A stretch of DNA of 10,504 nt, taken from Gemmatimonadales bacterium (GTDB lineage: Bacteria; Gemmatimonadota; Gemmatimonadetes; Gemmatimonadales; GWC2-71-9). The position numbers were made by a program, and so were the translations under genes. The DNA is taken from NCBI GenBank assembly GCA_013812695.1, contig JACCSZ010000143.1:1-10504 (forward strand), in the 5' to 3' direction. The notes below the pieces were generated by a model. The model was not told the origin of the DNA. It did not search any database and was given only the letters and a program-made list of their open reading frames with translations. Below are positions 1-5,917 of the stretch, one piece after another; position 1 is the stretch's first letter; the number at the start of each line of letters is the position of its first letter.

Positions 1-1
1 C

Positions 2-361
2 GCCGAGATCGGGCGCGCCGCGGCCATCGCGCGCGGGCCTGCCGGGCCGCCGGACGGGGACGAGCGCGCCGTGCGGCGGTGGCTCGCCGGCGTCGGCCGC
101 GTGGCGGACGATCTGGTCCGCGCCCACGAGCTCCGGCAGGGAGTGGCCCCACCCTGGGCGGAGACGGTCGCGCGAATCCGCGAGCGCCGCGACCCGCTCT
201 CCCGCGGCGATCTTGCCGTCACGGGCGCGGATCTCCAGGCGCTCGGCGCTGAAGGGCGGCGCATCGGCGAGGTACTGGGGGTGTTGCTCGAACGGGTCCT
301 CGACGATCCCGGCCTCAACCGGCGCGACACCTTGCTGGCGCTGGCGCGCGGGATGACGTGA
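2..361 (+). CDS. cca: CCA-adding tRNA nucleotidyltransferase, C-terminal part
   Basis: The reading frame is open to the left window edge and ends at TGA 359-361, so only about 119 C-terminal residues are seen. The catalytic nucleotidyltransferase head lies outside the window. The visible part looks like the C-terminal helical region of bacterial CCA-adding enzymes / poly(A) polymerase-like tRNA nucleotidyltransferases. It has an R-R-W-L helix, then R-G-D-L-A-V-T-G-A-D-L-x-x-L-G, then G-R-x-I-G-x-x-L-x-x-L-L-x-x-V-L-D-D-P-x-L-N-x-R-x-x-L-L. In known members this region binds the tRNA elbow so that the 3' CCA end can be built or repaired. The last codon overlaps the GTG start of the ZIP gene by 4 bases, which suggests translational coupling. 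The family call rests on the tail only. A poly(A) polymerase paralogue cannot be excluded. Confidence 0.72.
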   Translation, partial: AEIGRAAAIARGPAGPPDGDERAVRRWLAGVGRVADDLVRAHELRQGVAPPWAETVARIRERRDPLSRGDLAVTGADLQALGAEGRRIGEVLGVLLERVLDDPGLNRRDTLLALARGMT

Positions 362-1074
362 GTCCGATCGGCTTCGCGCTGGCGGCGGCGCTGGGGAATA
401 TCGTGGGCGCGCTGGCGGTCGTGCGCCACGAGCGCCGCAGTCTCCGGGTCATCGACGCCTGCCTGGCGTTCGGTGCGGGCTTCATGCTCGCCGTCGCCCT
501 GCTCGGGGTGATGCCCGAGGTCCTGCGGGACTCGCCCTCCGCGGCGCTGTACGTCCTCGCGGGGTATCTCGCCGTGCATCTGGCCCAGCATGTGCTGACC
601 CCGCACTTCCACTTCGGGGAGGAGACCCATCGCCTCAGCGCCACGGCCGGCGTGTCGGCGCTGCTGGGTCTCACGCTGCACACCTTCTTCGACGGCGTGG
701 CGATCGCGAGCGGCTTCCTGGTGTCGGGCCGCCTGGGCGTGCTGCTGTTCCTGGCGGTGCTGCTGCACAAGCTGCCCGAAGGCGTGACGATCGCGAGCGT
801 GATGGTGGCCGGCGGGCAGAGTCGGGGGCGCGCGGTGGGCGCGGCCGCGGCGCTCGGCGCGGCGACGGTGCTGGGCGTGCTGCTCACGGGGCAGGTCGGG
901 GCGCTCGCGCGACACGGGCTGGCACTCTCGGCGGGGGTGACGCTCTACGTCGCGGCCTCGAACCTGGTGCCCGAGTTTCAGTCGAAGCGGGGCGGCACGA
1001 CAGCGGTGGCGTTCTTCAGCGGCGCGGCGGCGTTCTTCGCGGCGGAGCGTCTGCTGGAAGGGTGGATGCGCTGA
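358..1074 (+). CDS. ZIP-family divalent metal transporter
   Basis: A 238-residue polytopic inner-membrane protein, the usual size for compact bacterial ZIP (Zrt/Irt-like) permeases that import Zn2+, Fe2+ or other divalent metals into the cytoplasm. Two hallmark metal-site helices are visible: L-H-T-F-F-D-G near residues 107-113 (His108, Asp112) and L-H-K-L-P-E-G near 136-142 (His137, Glu141). Between the third and fourth hydrophobic segments is a His/Glu-rich loop (His78, 83, 85, 91), typical of the variable metal-sensing loop of the family. The remaining sequence is Ala/Leu/Val/Gly-rich hydrophobic segments with short charged loops. The GTG start overlaps the preceding stop (GTGA, 358-361). 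There is no strong Shine-Dalgarno, so translation is probably coupled. The 3' end overlaps the rarA ATG by one base. Metal specificity cannot be read from the sequence. Confidence 0.9.
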   Translation: MSPIGFALAAALGNIVGALAVVRHERRSLRVIDACLAFGAGFMLAVALLGVMPEVLRDSPSAALYVLAGYLAVHLAQHVLTPHFHFGEETHRLSATAGVSALLGLTLHTFFDGVAIASGFLVSGRLGVLLFLAVLLHKLPEGVTIASVMVAGGQSRGRAVGAAAALGAATVLGVLLTGQVGALARHGLALSAGVTLYVAASNLVPEFQSKRGGTTAVAFFSGAAAFFAAERLLEGWMR

Positions 1075-2495
1075 TGGTCCGGAAGCGCCCGACCACCGGG
1101 GCCGACGCGACGCTGTTCGCCTCCACGATGCGCGACGCACAGCCGCTCGCCGCGCGGATGCGGCCTCGAGTGCTCGACGAGTTCGCCGGGCAGGGGCACC
1201 TGCTGGCCCCGGGCAAGCCGCTGCGGGAGGCGATCGAGCGCGGCGTTCCCGGCTCGATGATCTTCTGGGGCCCGCCGGGGACTGGCAAGACGACGCTGGC
1301 ACACCTGGCGGCCAGCACATCGCAGCGGGTGTTCGTGCCGTTCAGCGCGGTGACTGAAGGCGTGCCCCGCATCCGCGAGATCGTGGCGGCGGCGCGGGCA
1401 CGCCTGGAGGCGGGCGGGGCGCAGACCATCATGTTCATCGACGAAATCCACCGGCTGAACAAGGCGCAACAGGACAGCCTCCTGCCGCCGTCCGAGGACG
1501 GCACCATCACCCTCATCGGCGCCACGACCGAAAATCCGAGCTTCGAGATCAACGGGGCGCTGCTCTCGCGCTCCCGGGTATTCGTGCTGCAGCCGCTCGA
1601 CCCGGGCGACATCGAGGGGCTGATGCGCCGCGCGCTCGCCGACGAGGAGCGTGGCCTGGGCCGACAGCGGCTCGACGTCGAGGAGGATGCGCTGCGCGCC
1701 ATCGCGGTCGAGGCGGACGGCGACGCGCGCCGCGCCCTCACGGTGCTCGAGGCCGCGTCCGCGCACGTGGGCGAGAGCGGGCGAATCACCGTCGAGGTAG
1801 CCCGCGAGGCGATGCAGAAACGGTTCGCCCACTACGACAAGACCGGCGAAGAGCACTTCAACCTGCTCTCGGCATACCACAAGTCGCTCCGCGGCAGCGA
1901 CCCGCAGGGCGCGCTCTATTGGATGGCGCGCATGCTCGACGGCGGCGAGGACCCGATGACGCTGTTTCGCCGGGCGATCGCGATGGCCGCCGAGGACATC
2001 GGCCTGGCCGACCCCAACGCGCTGCTCATGGCGGTCGCGGCGCGGGATGCCTTTCACATGCTCGGCCCGCCCGAGGGGTATCTGCCGCTGGCCGAGATGA
2101 CGATCTATCTCGCCACGGCGCCGAAATCGAACAGCACGGTCGTGGCACTGAGCGCGGCGCTGGCGGCCGCTCGCGGCACGCCCGCGGCGCCGGTGCCGTT
2201 GCATATCCGGAACGCGCCGACCGGCTTGATGAAGGAGCTGGGCTACGGGCGTGGGTACCAGTATGCGCACGACTCGCCGGACGGGTATCTGCCGCAGGAA
2301 TACCTGCCGGACGAGCTTCGGGGAACGACGCTGTATCAGCCCGGGACGGTGGGATATGAGAAGAAGGTGGCCGAGCGGATAGCGTGGTGGGAGCAGCGGA
2401 AGGGGGGCGGGGGCGGGGCCGGGGAGGGCGCGGCTGGACAGCAGGCCGCGGGTCGTCCTGAGCGGAGCGAGGGATCGCCCGAAGCATCCGAGTGA
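1074..2495 (+). CDS. rarA: Replication-associated recombination protein RarA (MgsA-type AAA+ ATPase)
   Basis: 473 residues from ATG 1074, which overlaps the ZIP stop (TGATG). GGAAGG at 1056-1061 lies 12 bases upstream, whereas it would abut the alternative GTG at 1062, so ATG 1074 is preferred. RarA/MgsA/WRNIP1 proteins are clamp-loader-like ATPases that act at stalled or gapped replication forks. Seen: Walker A G-P-P-G-T-G-K-T (66-73), Walker B M-F-I-D-E-I-H (120-126), sensor 1 G-A-T-T-E-N-P-S (149-156) and the Arg-finger segment L-L-S-R-S-R (Arg166). The C-terminal tetramerisation region, with H-Y-D-K-T-G-E-E-H-F-N-L-L-S-A-Y-H-K-S-L-R-G, is typical and complete. Oddities: the usual L-L-P-H-V-E-D-G segment reads L-L-P-P-S-E-D-G. 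The last 35 or so residues are a Gly/Ala-rich tail whose end is encoded by a dispersed intergenic-type repeat (2452-2473). Confidence 0.95.
   Translation: MVRKRPTTGADATLFASTMRDAQPLAARMRPRVLDEFAGQGHLLAPGKPLREAIERGVPGSMIFWGPPGTGKTTLAHLAASTSQRVFVPFSAVTEGVPRIREIVAAARARLEAGGAQTIMFIDEIHRLNKAQQDSLLPPSEDGTITLIGATTENPSFEINGALLSRSRVFVLQPLDPGDIEGLMRRALADEERGLGRQRLDVEEDALRAIAVEADGDARRALTVLEAASAHVGESGRITVEVAREAMQKRFAHYDKTGEEHFNLLSAYHKSLRGSDPQGALYWMARMLDGGEDPMTLFRRAIAMAAEDIGLADPNALLMAVAARDAFHMLGPPEGYLPLAEMTIYLATAPKSNSTVVALSAALAAARGTPAAPVPLHIRNAPTGLMKELGYGRGYQYAHDSPDGYLPQEYLPDELRGTTLYQPGTVGYEKKVAERIAWWEQRKGGGGGAGEGAAGQQAAGRPERSEGSPEASE
2452..2473. repeat. Dispersed intergenic-type repeat, copy 1 (inside the rarA 3' end)
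   Basis: The core CCTGAGCGGAGCGAGGG (2457-2473) resembles the reverse strand of 4486-4515, where the core reads CCTGACCCCGAGCGTAGCGAAGG. Short elements of the form CCTGAGCG-AGCGA-GG are common between genes in several high-GC phyla. Here the element falls within the last codons of rarA and encodes the tail ending P-E-R-S-E-G-S-P-E-A-S-E. The rarA stop follows at 2493. Confidence 0.55.
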
Positions 2496-2592
2496 CGCTG
2501 CCTGTGACCCCGCGCACCGCCCGCTCCCCGGGCACTCGGGCATAGTCCGATTGGACCACTGGTTATACTTCGAGCCTCATGGAAGGACGGGC
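2496..2592. promoter_or_regulatory. rarA to LEA14-like gene spacer with possible -10 element
   Basis: A 97-base gap. It holds a weak GC hairpin (GCCCG 2519-2523 / CGGGC 2529-2533) without a T-tract. After it is a locally AT-rich stretch with TATACT at 2564-2569, a plausible -10 box whose start site would give a leader of about 15-20 bases. No good -35 is seen 17 bases upstream. The TAGATT ahead of the sugar cluster (5881-5886) sits in a similar position relative to its gene. Low confidence. Confidence 0.3.
2581..2586 (+). promoter_or_regulatory. Shine-Dalgarno that fixes the LEA14-like start
   Basis: GGAAGG lies 6 bases before ATG 2593. An earlier in-frame TTG at 2551 would add 14 residues in front of the lipoprotein signal and has no such site, so ATG 2593 is chosen. 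Confidence 0.75.
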
Positions 2593-3081
2593 ATGGCACT
2601 TCGCCTCACCTGCTGGATCCTCGGCAGCGCGTTCCTCGTCGGATGCGCGGGCCTGCCGATCAGCCTGAAGGATCCCGACCTCCGGTTGGACCGCGTCGTC
2701 ATGCGTGGGGTTGGGGTGACCGGCGGGACCTTGGACCTGGTCGTAGGAGTGTACAACCCGAATAACTTCGACCTGAGGGGTACTCGCGTCCAACTCGGGT
2801 TGGATGTCGAGGAGTCGCATGTCGGCGACCTTGAATACGCCAGCGAATTTCGCGTGCAGCAGGGCGATACCACGATGCTGACGCTGCCCCTCCAGTTCAA
2901 CTGGAGTGGCCTGGCGGGGGCCGTTCGGACCGCCCTCCGCGCCGGCGACCTGCCGTACACCCTCAGAGGCCAGCTCACCATCCAGACGCCGATCGGCGAG
3001 CGCATGGTGCCATTCACCCGGGAAGGGCGCGCACCGCTCACCCGCGCCGCCGGACTGGTGCCGATCCGCGCCGGCCAGTAA
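2593..3081 (+). CDS. LEA14/WHy-domain lipoprotein
   Basis: 162 residues from ATG 2593. The N-terminus is a lipoprotein signal: M-A-L-R, a hydrophobic stretch, then the lipobox L15-V-G-C18, so the mature protein should be lipidated at Cys18. It is followed by Ala-Gly, with no Asp at +2, which in E. coli-type sorting would favour the outer membrane. The remainder fits the LEA14 / WHy (water stress and hypersensitive response) beta-sandwich: alternating strands around G-V-Y-N-P-N-N-F-D-L (Asn-Pro-Asn at 55-57), a strand pair ending in L-T-L-P-L-Q-F, and a closing strand near L-R-G-Q-L-T-I. WHy proteins have been linked to desiccation or stress tolerance, but the molecular role of bacterial lipoprotein versions is unclear. 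hflX follows after about 23 bases, probably in the same transcript. The family call is fairly sure, the function is not. Confidence 0.8.
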   Translation: MALRLTCWILGSAFLVGCAGLPISLKDPDLRLDRVVMRGVGVTGGTLDLVVGVYNPNNFDLRGTRVQLGLDVEESHVGDLEYASEFRVQQGDTTMLTLPLQFNWSGLAGAVRTALRAGDLPYTLRGQLTIQTPIGERMVPFTREGRAPLTRAAGLVPIRAGQ

Positions 3082-3093
3082 CCATCGACAACC

Positions 3094-3099
3094 GAGGAG
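3094..3099 (+). promoter_or_regulatory. Shine-Dalgarno pointing to a non-canonical hflX start
   Basis: GAGGAG is followed after 5 bases by ATC (3105-3107), in frame with hflX. No ATG, GTG or TTG occurs in any frame in the following 45 or so bases until GTG 3153. The GTG at 3153 has no Shine-Dalgarno. Confidence 0.6.
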
Positions 3100-3104
3100 C
3101 CGAC

Positions 3105-4430
3105 ATCCGGACACCGATTCAAGTTCGCGACCCGATCGAACGCGCCGTTCTGGTGGCCGCCCCGCGCAAAGGGTCGAACGACGCGCGGCACGTGACCGAG
3201 CATCTGGAGGAGCTGACCCGCCTGGTCGATACCGCCGGGGCCGAAGTCGTGGGGCGGATCTCGCAGCAGATCGCCTCGCCCAATCCCGCCACGCTGATCG
3301 GCGAAGGCAAGGTCGAAGAGGTGGCTGCCGTGGTGGCGGAGGCCGGCGCCACGCTCGTCATCTTCGACGAGGAGCTGAGTCCCGCGCAGGGGGCCAACCT
3401 CGAGCGCGAGCTCGGGGTCCGCGTGATGGACCGCCCGGAGGTCATCCTCGACATCTTCTCCACCAGGGCTCGCAGCCACGAGGCCAAGCTGCAGGTGGAG
3501 CTCGCGCAGCTCGAGTATCTCCTGCCCCGGCTCACGCGGATGTGGACCCACCTCTCGCGCATCCGTGGCGGCATCGGCCTTCGCGGGCCGGGCGAGACCC
3601 AGCTCGAGTCCGACCGCCGGATCATCCGCCAGCGCATCCAGGGACTCAAGGCCAAGCTCCAGGGCGTCGAGCGTCATCGCGAGAACCTGCGCTCCGGTCG
3701 CGATCCGATGCTGAGCGTCTCACTCGTGGGCTACACCAATGCCGGCAAGTCGAGCATCCTGCGGGCGCTGTCGGGGCAGCACGAGATCGTGGTCGAAGAC
3801 CGGCTGTTCGCCACGCTCGATACGCTCACGCGGGAAGTCGAGCTGGGCGAAGGCCAGCGCGCGAGAGTTACGGACACCGTCGGCTTCATCCGGAAGCTGC
3901 CGCACCACCTGGTGGCCAGCTTCCGCGCCACGCTCGAAGAGGCGCGGGCCGCGGACGTGCTGCTGCACGTGGTCGACGCCAGCCACCCGGACTGGGAAGG
4001 GCAGATGCACGTGGTCGACCGCGTCCTCGCCGAGCTCGACCTGGCGGACCGGCCGATCCTGGTCGTCTTCAACAAGATGGATGCGCTGACCGATCCGCTG
4101 TCGTTCAGCGCGCGGGTGCGCGAGCTGTACCCGGACGCGGTCACCAGCTCCACCATGCGCACGGACGGCACCGTCGGGCTCAAGATCCATCTCCGCGAGC
4201 TGGAGCAGCGCGGTCGGCCCACGGTCCGCGTCCGGCTTCCGGTGGCCGATGGTGCGCGCGTCGCGGCGCTGTATCGAGAAGGCGAAGTGCTCAGGCGCGA
4301 GGATGGGGCGGACGAGGTGGAGCTGACGGTCAGGCTGGACCGGTGGCAGGTGGATCGGTTGCGCGGGGAAGGCGTGCCGGTCGTGGAGGGGCGGGAGGGT
4401 CCGGGATTGCGGAAGGCGTCGGGGGCGTAG
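3105..4430 (+). CDS. hflX: Ribosome-associated GTPase HflX
   Basis: 441 residues if translation starts at ATC 3105, or 425 from GTG 3153. HflX binds the 50S E-site region and splits stalled 70S ribosomes under stress. Domains (441-residue numbering): an N-terminal HflX domain; the family signature G-G-I-G-L-R-G-P-G-E-T-Q at 155-166, followed by a charged linker helix; then the G domain with G1 G-Y-T-N-A-G-K-S (209-216), G2 T-L-D-T (237-240), G3 D-T-V-G-F (257-261) and G4 N-K-M-D (323-326); and a short C-terminal beta/alpha domain. The earlier start is preferred. It restores the first beta strand (E-R-A-V-L-V) that HflX proteins carry and is preceded by a good Shine-Dalgarno, whereas GTG 3153 would cut that strand. 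The gene is probably cotranscribed with the LEA14-like gene and ends before a strong terminator. Confidence 0.95.
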   Translation: MRTPIQVRDPIERAVLVAAPRKGSNDARHVTEHLEELTRLVDTAGAEVVGRISQQIASPNPATLIGEGKVEEVAAVVAEAGATLVIFDEELSPAQGANLERELGVRVMDRPEVILDIFSTRARSHEAKLQVELAQLEYLLPRLTRMWTHLSRIRGGIGLRGPGETQLESDRRIIRQRIQGLKAKLQGVERHRENLRSGRDPMLSVSLVGYTNAGKSSILRALSGQHEIVVEDRLFATLDTLTREVELGEGQRARVTDTVGFIRKLPHHLVASFRATLEEARAADVLLHVVDASHPDWEGQMHVVDRVLAELDLADRPILVVFNKMDALTDPLSFSARVRELYPDAVTSSTMRTDGTVGLKIHLRELEQRGRPTVRVRLPVADGARVAALYREGEVLRREDGADEVELTVRLDRWQVDRLRGEGVPVVEGREGPGLRKASGA

Positions 4431-4517
4431 GGGGAGGGACCACGACGCGGCGATCCAGTTTTGATAGGCGGGGATGGGCACCTTTCCCCTTCGCTACGCT
4501 CGGGGTCAGGGTGACAG
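4431..4517. other. Spacer between hflX and its terminator
   Basis: Eighty-seven bases between the hflX stop and the terminator stem. No gene is seen. The right part (4486-4515) holds a repeat copy, described separately. The left part (4431-4485) shows nothing I can name. Confidence 0.6.
4486..4515. repeat. Dispersed intergenic-type repeat, copy 2 (reverse orientation)
   Basis: On the - strand this reads GTCACCCTGACCCCGAGCG then TAGCGAAGGGG. It shares the CCTGA...GCG-AGCGA-GG core with the copy at 2452-2473 but carries 6 extra bases (CCCCGA) after CCTGA. The outer CCCC/GGGG bases (4486-4489 and 4501-4505) can pair, so the element can fold. It sits directly before the terminator. Confidence 0.55.
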
Positions 4518-4550
4518 AAAAAAGGGACAGCCCGTGGCTGTCCCTTTTTT
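4518..4550. terminator. Bidirectional intrinsic terminator
   Basis: The arms AAAAAAGGGACAGCC (4518-4532) and GGCTGTCCCTTTTTT (4536-4550) are perfectly complementary over 15 bp around a CGT loop. The GC-rich core is flanked by A6 and T6, so it gives a hairpin plus U-tract on both strands. It lies between the convergent hflX (stop 4430) and the isocitrate lyase gene (stop at 4556) and can serve both. Confidence 0.95.
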
Positions 4551-4555
4551 GCATG

Positions 4556-5686
4556 TCACTTGTCGCTCAACACCTGCTCCAACACCAGCCACCGGTTCAT
4601 CCCGGCGAACTTCTGGTGCATCTTGGTGAGCGGCGACGCCTGCTGACCATCTTCCTCGATCTGCAGGTCCGCGAGCGCCTCGATGCCGCTGTCGAGGAAC
4701 TTTCGCAGCCCCTTCTCGAGCGCCATGCCGGCGGTTCTGAAGTTGAACAGCGTCGAGAACTGCAGGATGAAGCCGAGGTCGGCGAGCTGCTGGTTGGTGA
4801 TCAGCGTGCCCGCCCTCTTGGCTTTCCCGAAGTAGAGCGACGGCGATAGGTTGAAGCCGAGCATCTGGTTCGGATAGTACTTCCGCACGCCCTCCGAAAA
4901 CTCCTGCGGCTGGTCGAGCTCGGTGTTGTTGAACTCCGGCCAGATCACGTCGACACCCAGCTCGGACGCTTCCAACGCGTCCTCGATGGCCATCTTCACG
5001 CCGCCGGACTCCTGATCGGGGAGCGCGCCGTCGATGGAATCGGTCCGGGCGATGATCACCACGTTCACACCCGTCGCCTCCCCCGCGGCCTTGATGGCCT
5101 TGAGCTTGGCCAGCCATTGCTGGCGCGTCACCAGCACCTTGTTCCGCTTCTGCTTGCCCACGTTCACGATGTGCCCGCAGGTGCGGTTCGACGGATCCTG
5201 ATTCTCGAGGTGCACGCCGCCGGCGCCGACCCGGATGAGCTCGGTGGCCAGCGTGAAGGTCTGCGTCGGCCCGCCGAAGCCGGCTTCCATGTCCACGAAG
5301 GCCGGCGGGGCGTCGAGCATGTCCTTCCCCTCGGTGTCGTACCAGTGCGTGTTGCGCGCGCCCTCGATGCCCTTCCGCATCTCGAGCACGAGCTCCACCA
5401 TCTGATGCGACTGGTAGATGCCGATGTCGGGGTACATGCTCTTGGTGGCCGCGAGCTGCCAGCCGCTGCCGTAGAGTGTCTTGAAGCCGAGCGAAGTCAT
5501 GATCGCGGACGTGAACGCGTCGTACGCACCGGCGGTATGGAGAAAGGATCCCGTGTCGCGCGCCTCGTGGAGGAGCCGCCGCAGCTTGTCGGCCGGCACC
5601 TCGCTCTCCGGGGGCGCGAACAGCCGGCTCACCGCCTCGGTGGGGTAGGAAATCTTGGAGGACACCGGTGGGGTCGCAGTCGCCAT
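4556..5686 (-). CDS. aceA: Isocitrate lyase family protein (ICL/PEP mutase superfamily)
   Basis: 376 residues, start ATG at 5686 (complement), with the Shine-Dalgarno GAAGGAGAG just upstream on the - strand. Isocitrate lyase splits isocitrate to glyoxylate and succinate in the glyoxylate bypass, in the cytoplasm. ICL landmarks in order: S-G-W-Q (74-77), S-M-Y-P-D (83-87), E-A-G-F-G-G (134-139, metal/substrate site), V-H-L-E-N-Q (158-163), catalytic C-G-H (170-172), A-R-T-D (213-216), W-P-E (249-251) and F-N-L-S-P-S (278-283). Differences from classical ICL (E. coli, 434 residues): the signature K-K-C-G-H reads R-T-C-G-H. The loop after it carries about 7 extra residues (I-V-N-V-G-K-Q-K-R-N before K-V-L-V). 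W-C-E-T is W-P-E-F, and the insertion after A-R-T-D is shorter. True isocitrate activity is likely but not certain. A 2-methylisocitrate or related C-C lyase is the alternative. No malate synthase is in the window. Confidence 0.82.
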   Translation of the reverse strand: MATATPPVSSKISYPTEAVSRLFAPPESEVPADKLRRLLHEARDTGSFLHTAGAYDAFTSAIMTSLGFKTLYGSGWQLAATKSMYPDIGIYQSHQMVELVLEMRKGIEGARNTHWYDTEGKDMLDAPPAFVDMEAGFGGPTQTFTLATELIRVGAGGVHLENQDPSNRTCGHIVNVGKQKRNKVLVTRQQWLAKLKAIKAAGEATGVNVVIIARTDSIDGALPDQESGGVKMAIEDALEASELGVDVIWPEFNNTELDQPQEFSEGVRKYYPNQMLGFNLSPSLYFGKAKRAGTLITNQQLADLGFILQFSTLFNFRTAGMALEKGLRKFLDSGIEALADLQIEEDGQQASPLTKMHQKFAGMNRWLVLEQVLSDK

Positions 5687-5773
5687 TGCAGCTCTCCTTC
5701 GGATGGATACCGGCGCCCTACCCGCGTCGGTCGCCGCGCGGCTCGGCCACGGTGCGGGGGTGTGGGCCCAGAG

Positions 5774-5793
5774 ATTGTGAAACTATTCACAAT
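5774..5793. promoter_or_regulatory. Perfect palindromic operator, Rex-like or CRP/FNR-like
   Basis: ATTGTGAAACTATTCACAAT: two perfect 8-base arms with a 4-base centre. It matches the known Rex form TTGTGAA-N4-TTCACAA exactly and also the CRP form TGTGA-N6-TCACA exactly. It stands out as an AT-rich island, about 88 bases before the isocitrate lyase start and about 125 before the dehydrogenase start, so it can control either gene. The regulator is not in the window. Confidence 0.65.
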
Positions 5794-5810
5794 ATGAGTA
5801 TGACGCCGCC

Positions 5811-5874
5811 ATTGCGCCAGACCCTGTAGTCTGGGGACCCGGCCACGCTGGCGCAATTCCTTGTGGGGCCGGGT
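5811..5874. repeat. Three interleaved inverted repeats in the divergent region
   Basis: Repeat A: CCAGAC 5817-5822 / GTCTGG 5829-5834, 6-base loop. Repeat B: ATTGCGCCAG 5811-5820 / CTGGCGCAAT 5848-5857, perfect 10 bp, 27-base loop. Repeat C: ACCCGGCC 5837-5844 / GGCCGGGT 5867-5874, perfect 8 bp, 22-base loop. A and C can form together. B excludes A and can only combine with C as a pseudoknot. This could be an RNA switch or attenuator in a leader, or DNA binding sites. No T-tract follows C. Confidence 0.45.
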
Positions 5875-5880
5875 GCTGCT

Positions 5881-5886
5881 TAGATT
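5881..5886 (+). promoter_or_regulatory. Possible -10 element of the sugar-nucleotide cluster
   Basis: TAGATT stands 31 bases before ATG 5918. A start site about 7 bases downstream would leave a leader of about 25 bases. A convincing -35 is missing (TTCCTT at 5857-5862 is the best spaced). If this is the promoter, the inverted repeats at 5811-5874 are upstream DNA and not leader RNA. Confidence 0.3.
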
Positions 5887-5917
5887 GGGGCGACTCGACC
5901 CATACCCATCGAGACCC

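Noticed and set aside
1062..1073. GTG 1062 as rarA start
   Set aside because: GGAAGG at 1056-1061 would directly touch this codon. ATG 1074 has better spacing and the common TGATG overlap.
978..2543. 521-residue open frame on the - strand across rarA
   Set aside because: It is the antisense of a complete, motif-rich rarA. It is Arg/His/Pro-rich without any recognisable fold, as is usual for shadow frames in high-GC DNA.
2906..4849. 647-residue + strand frame across hflX and into the next gene
   Set aside because: It runs out of frame through the LEA14-like gene and all of hflX, crosses the terminator and enters the isocitrate lyase gene antisense. Its composition is Arg/Gly/Ala-rich low complexity.
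5891..5917. CTCGA / TCGAG pair before the dehydrogenase ATG as an operator
   Set aside because: Only 5-bp arms with a 10-base gap in GC-rich DNA, easily due to chance.
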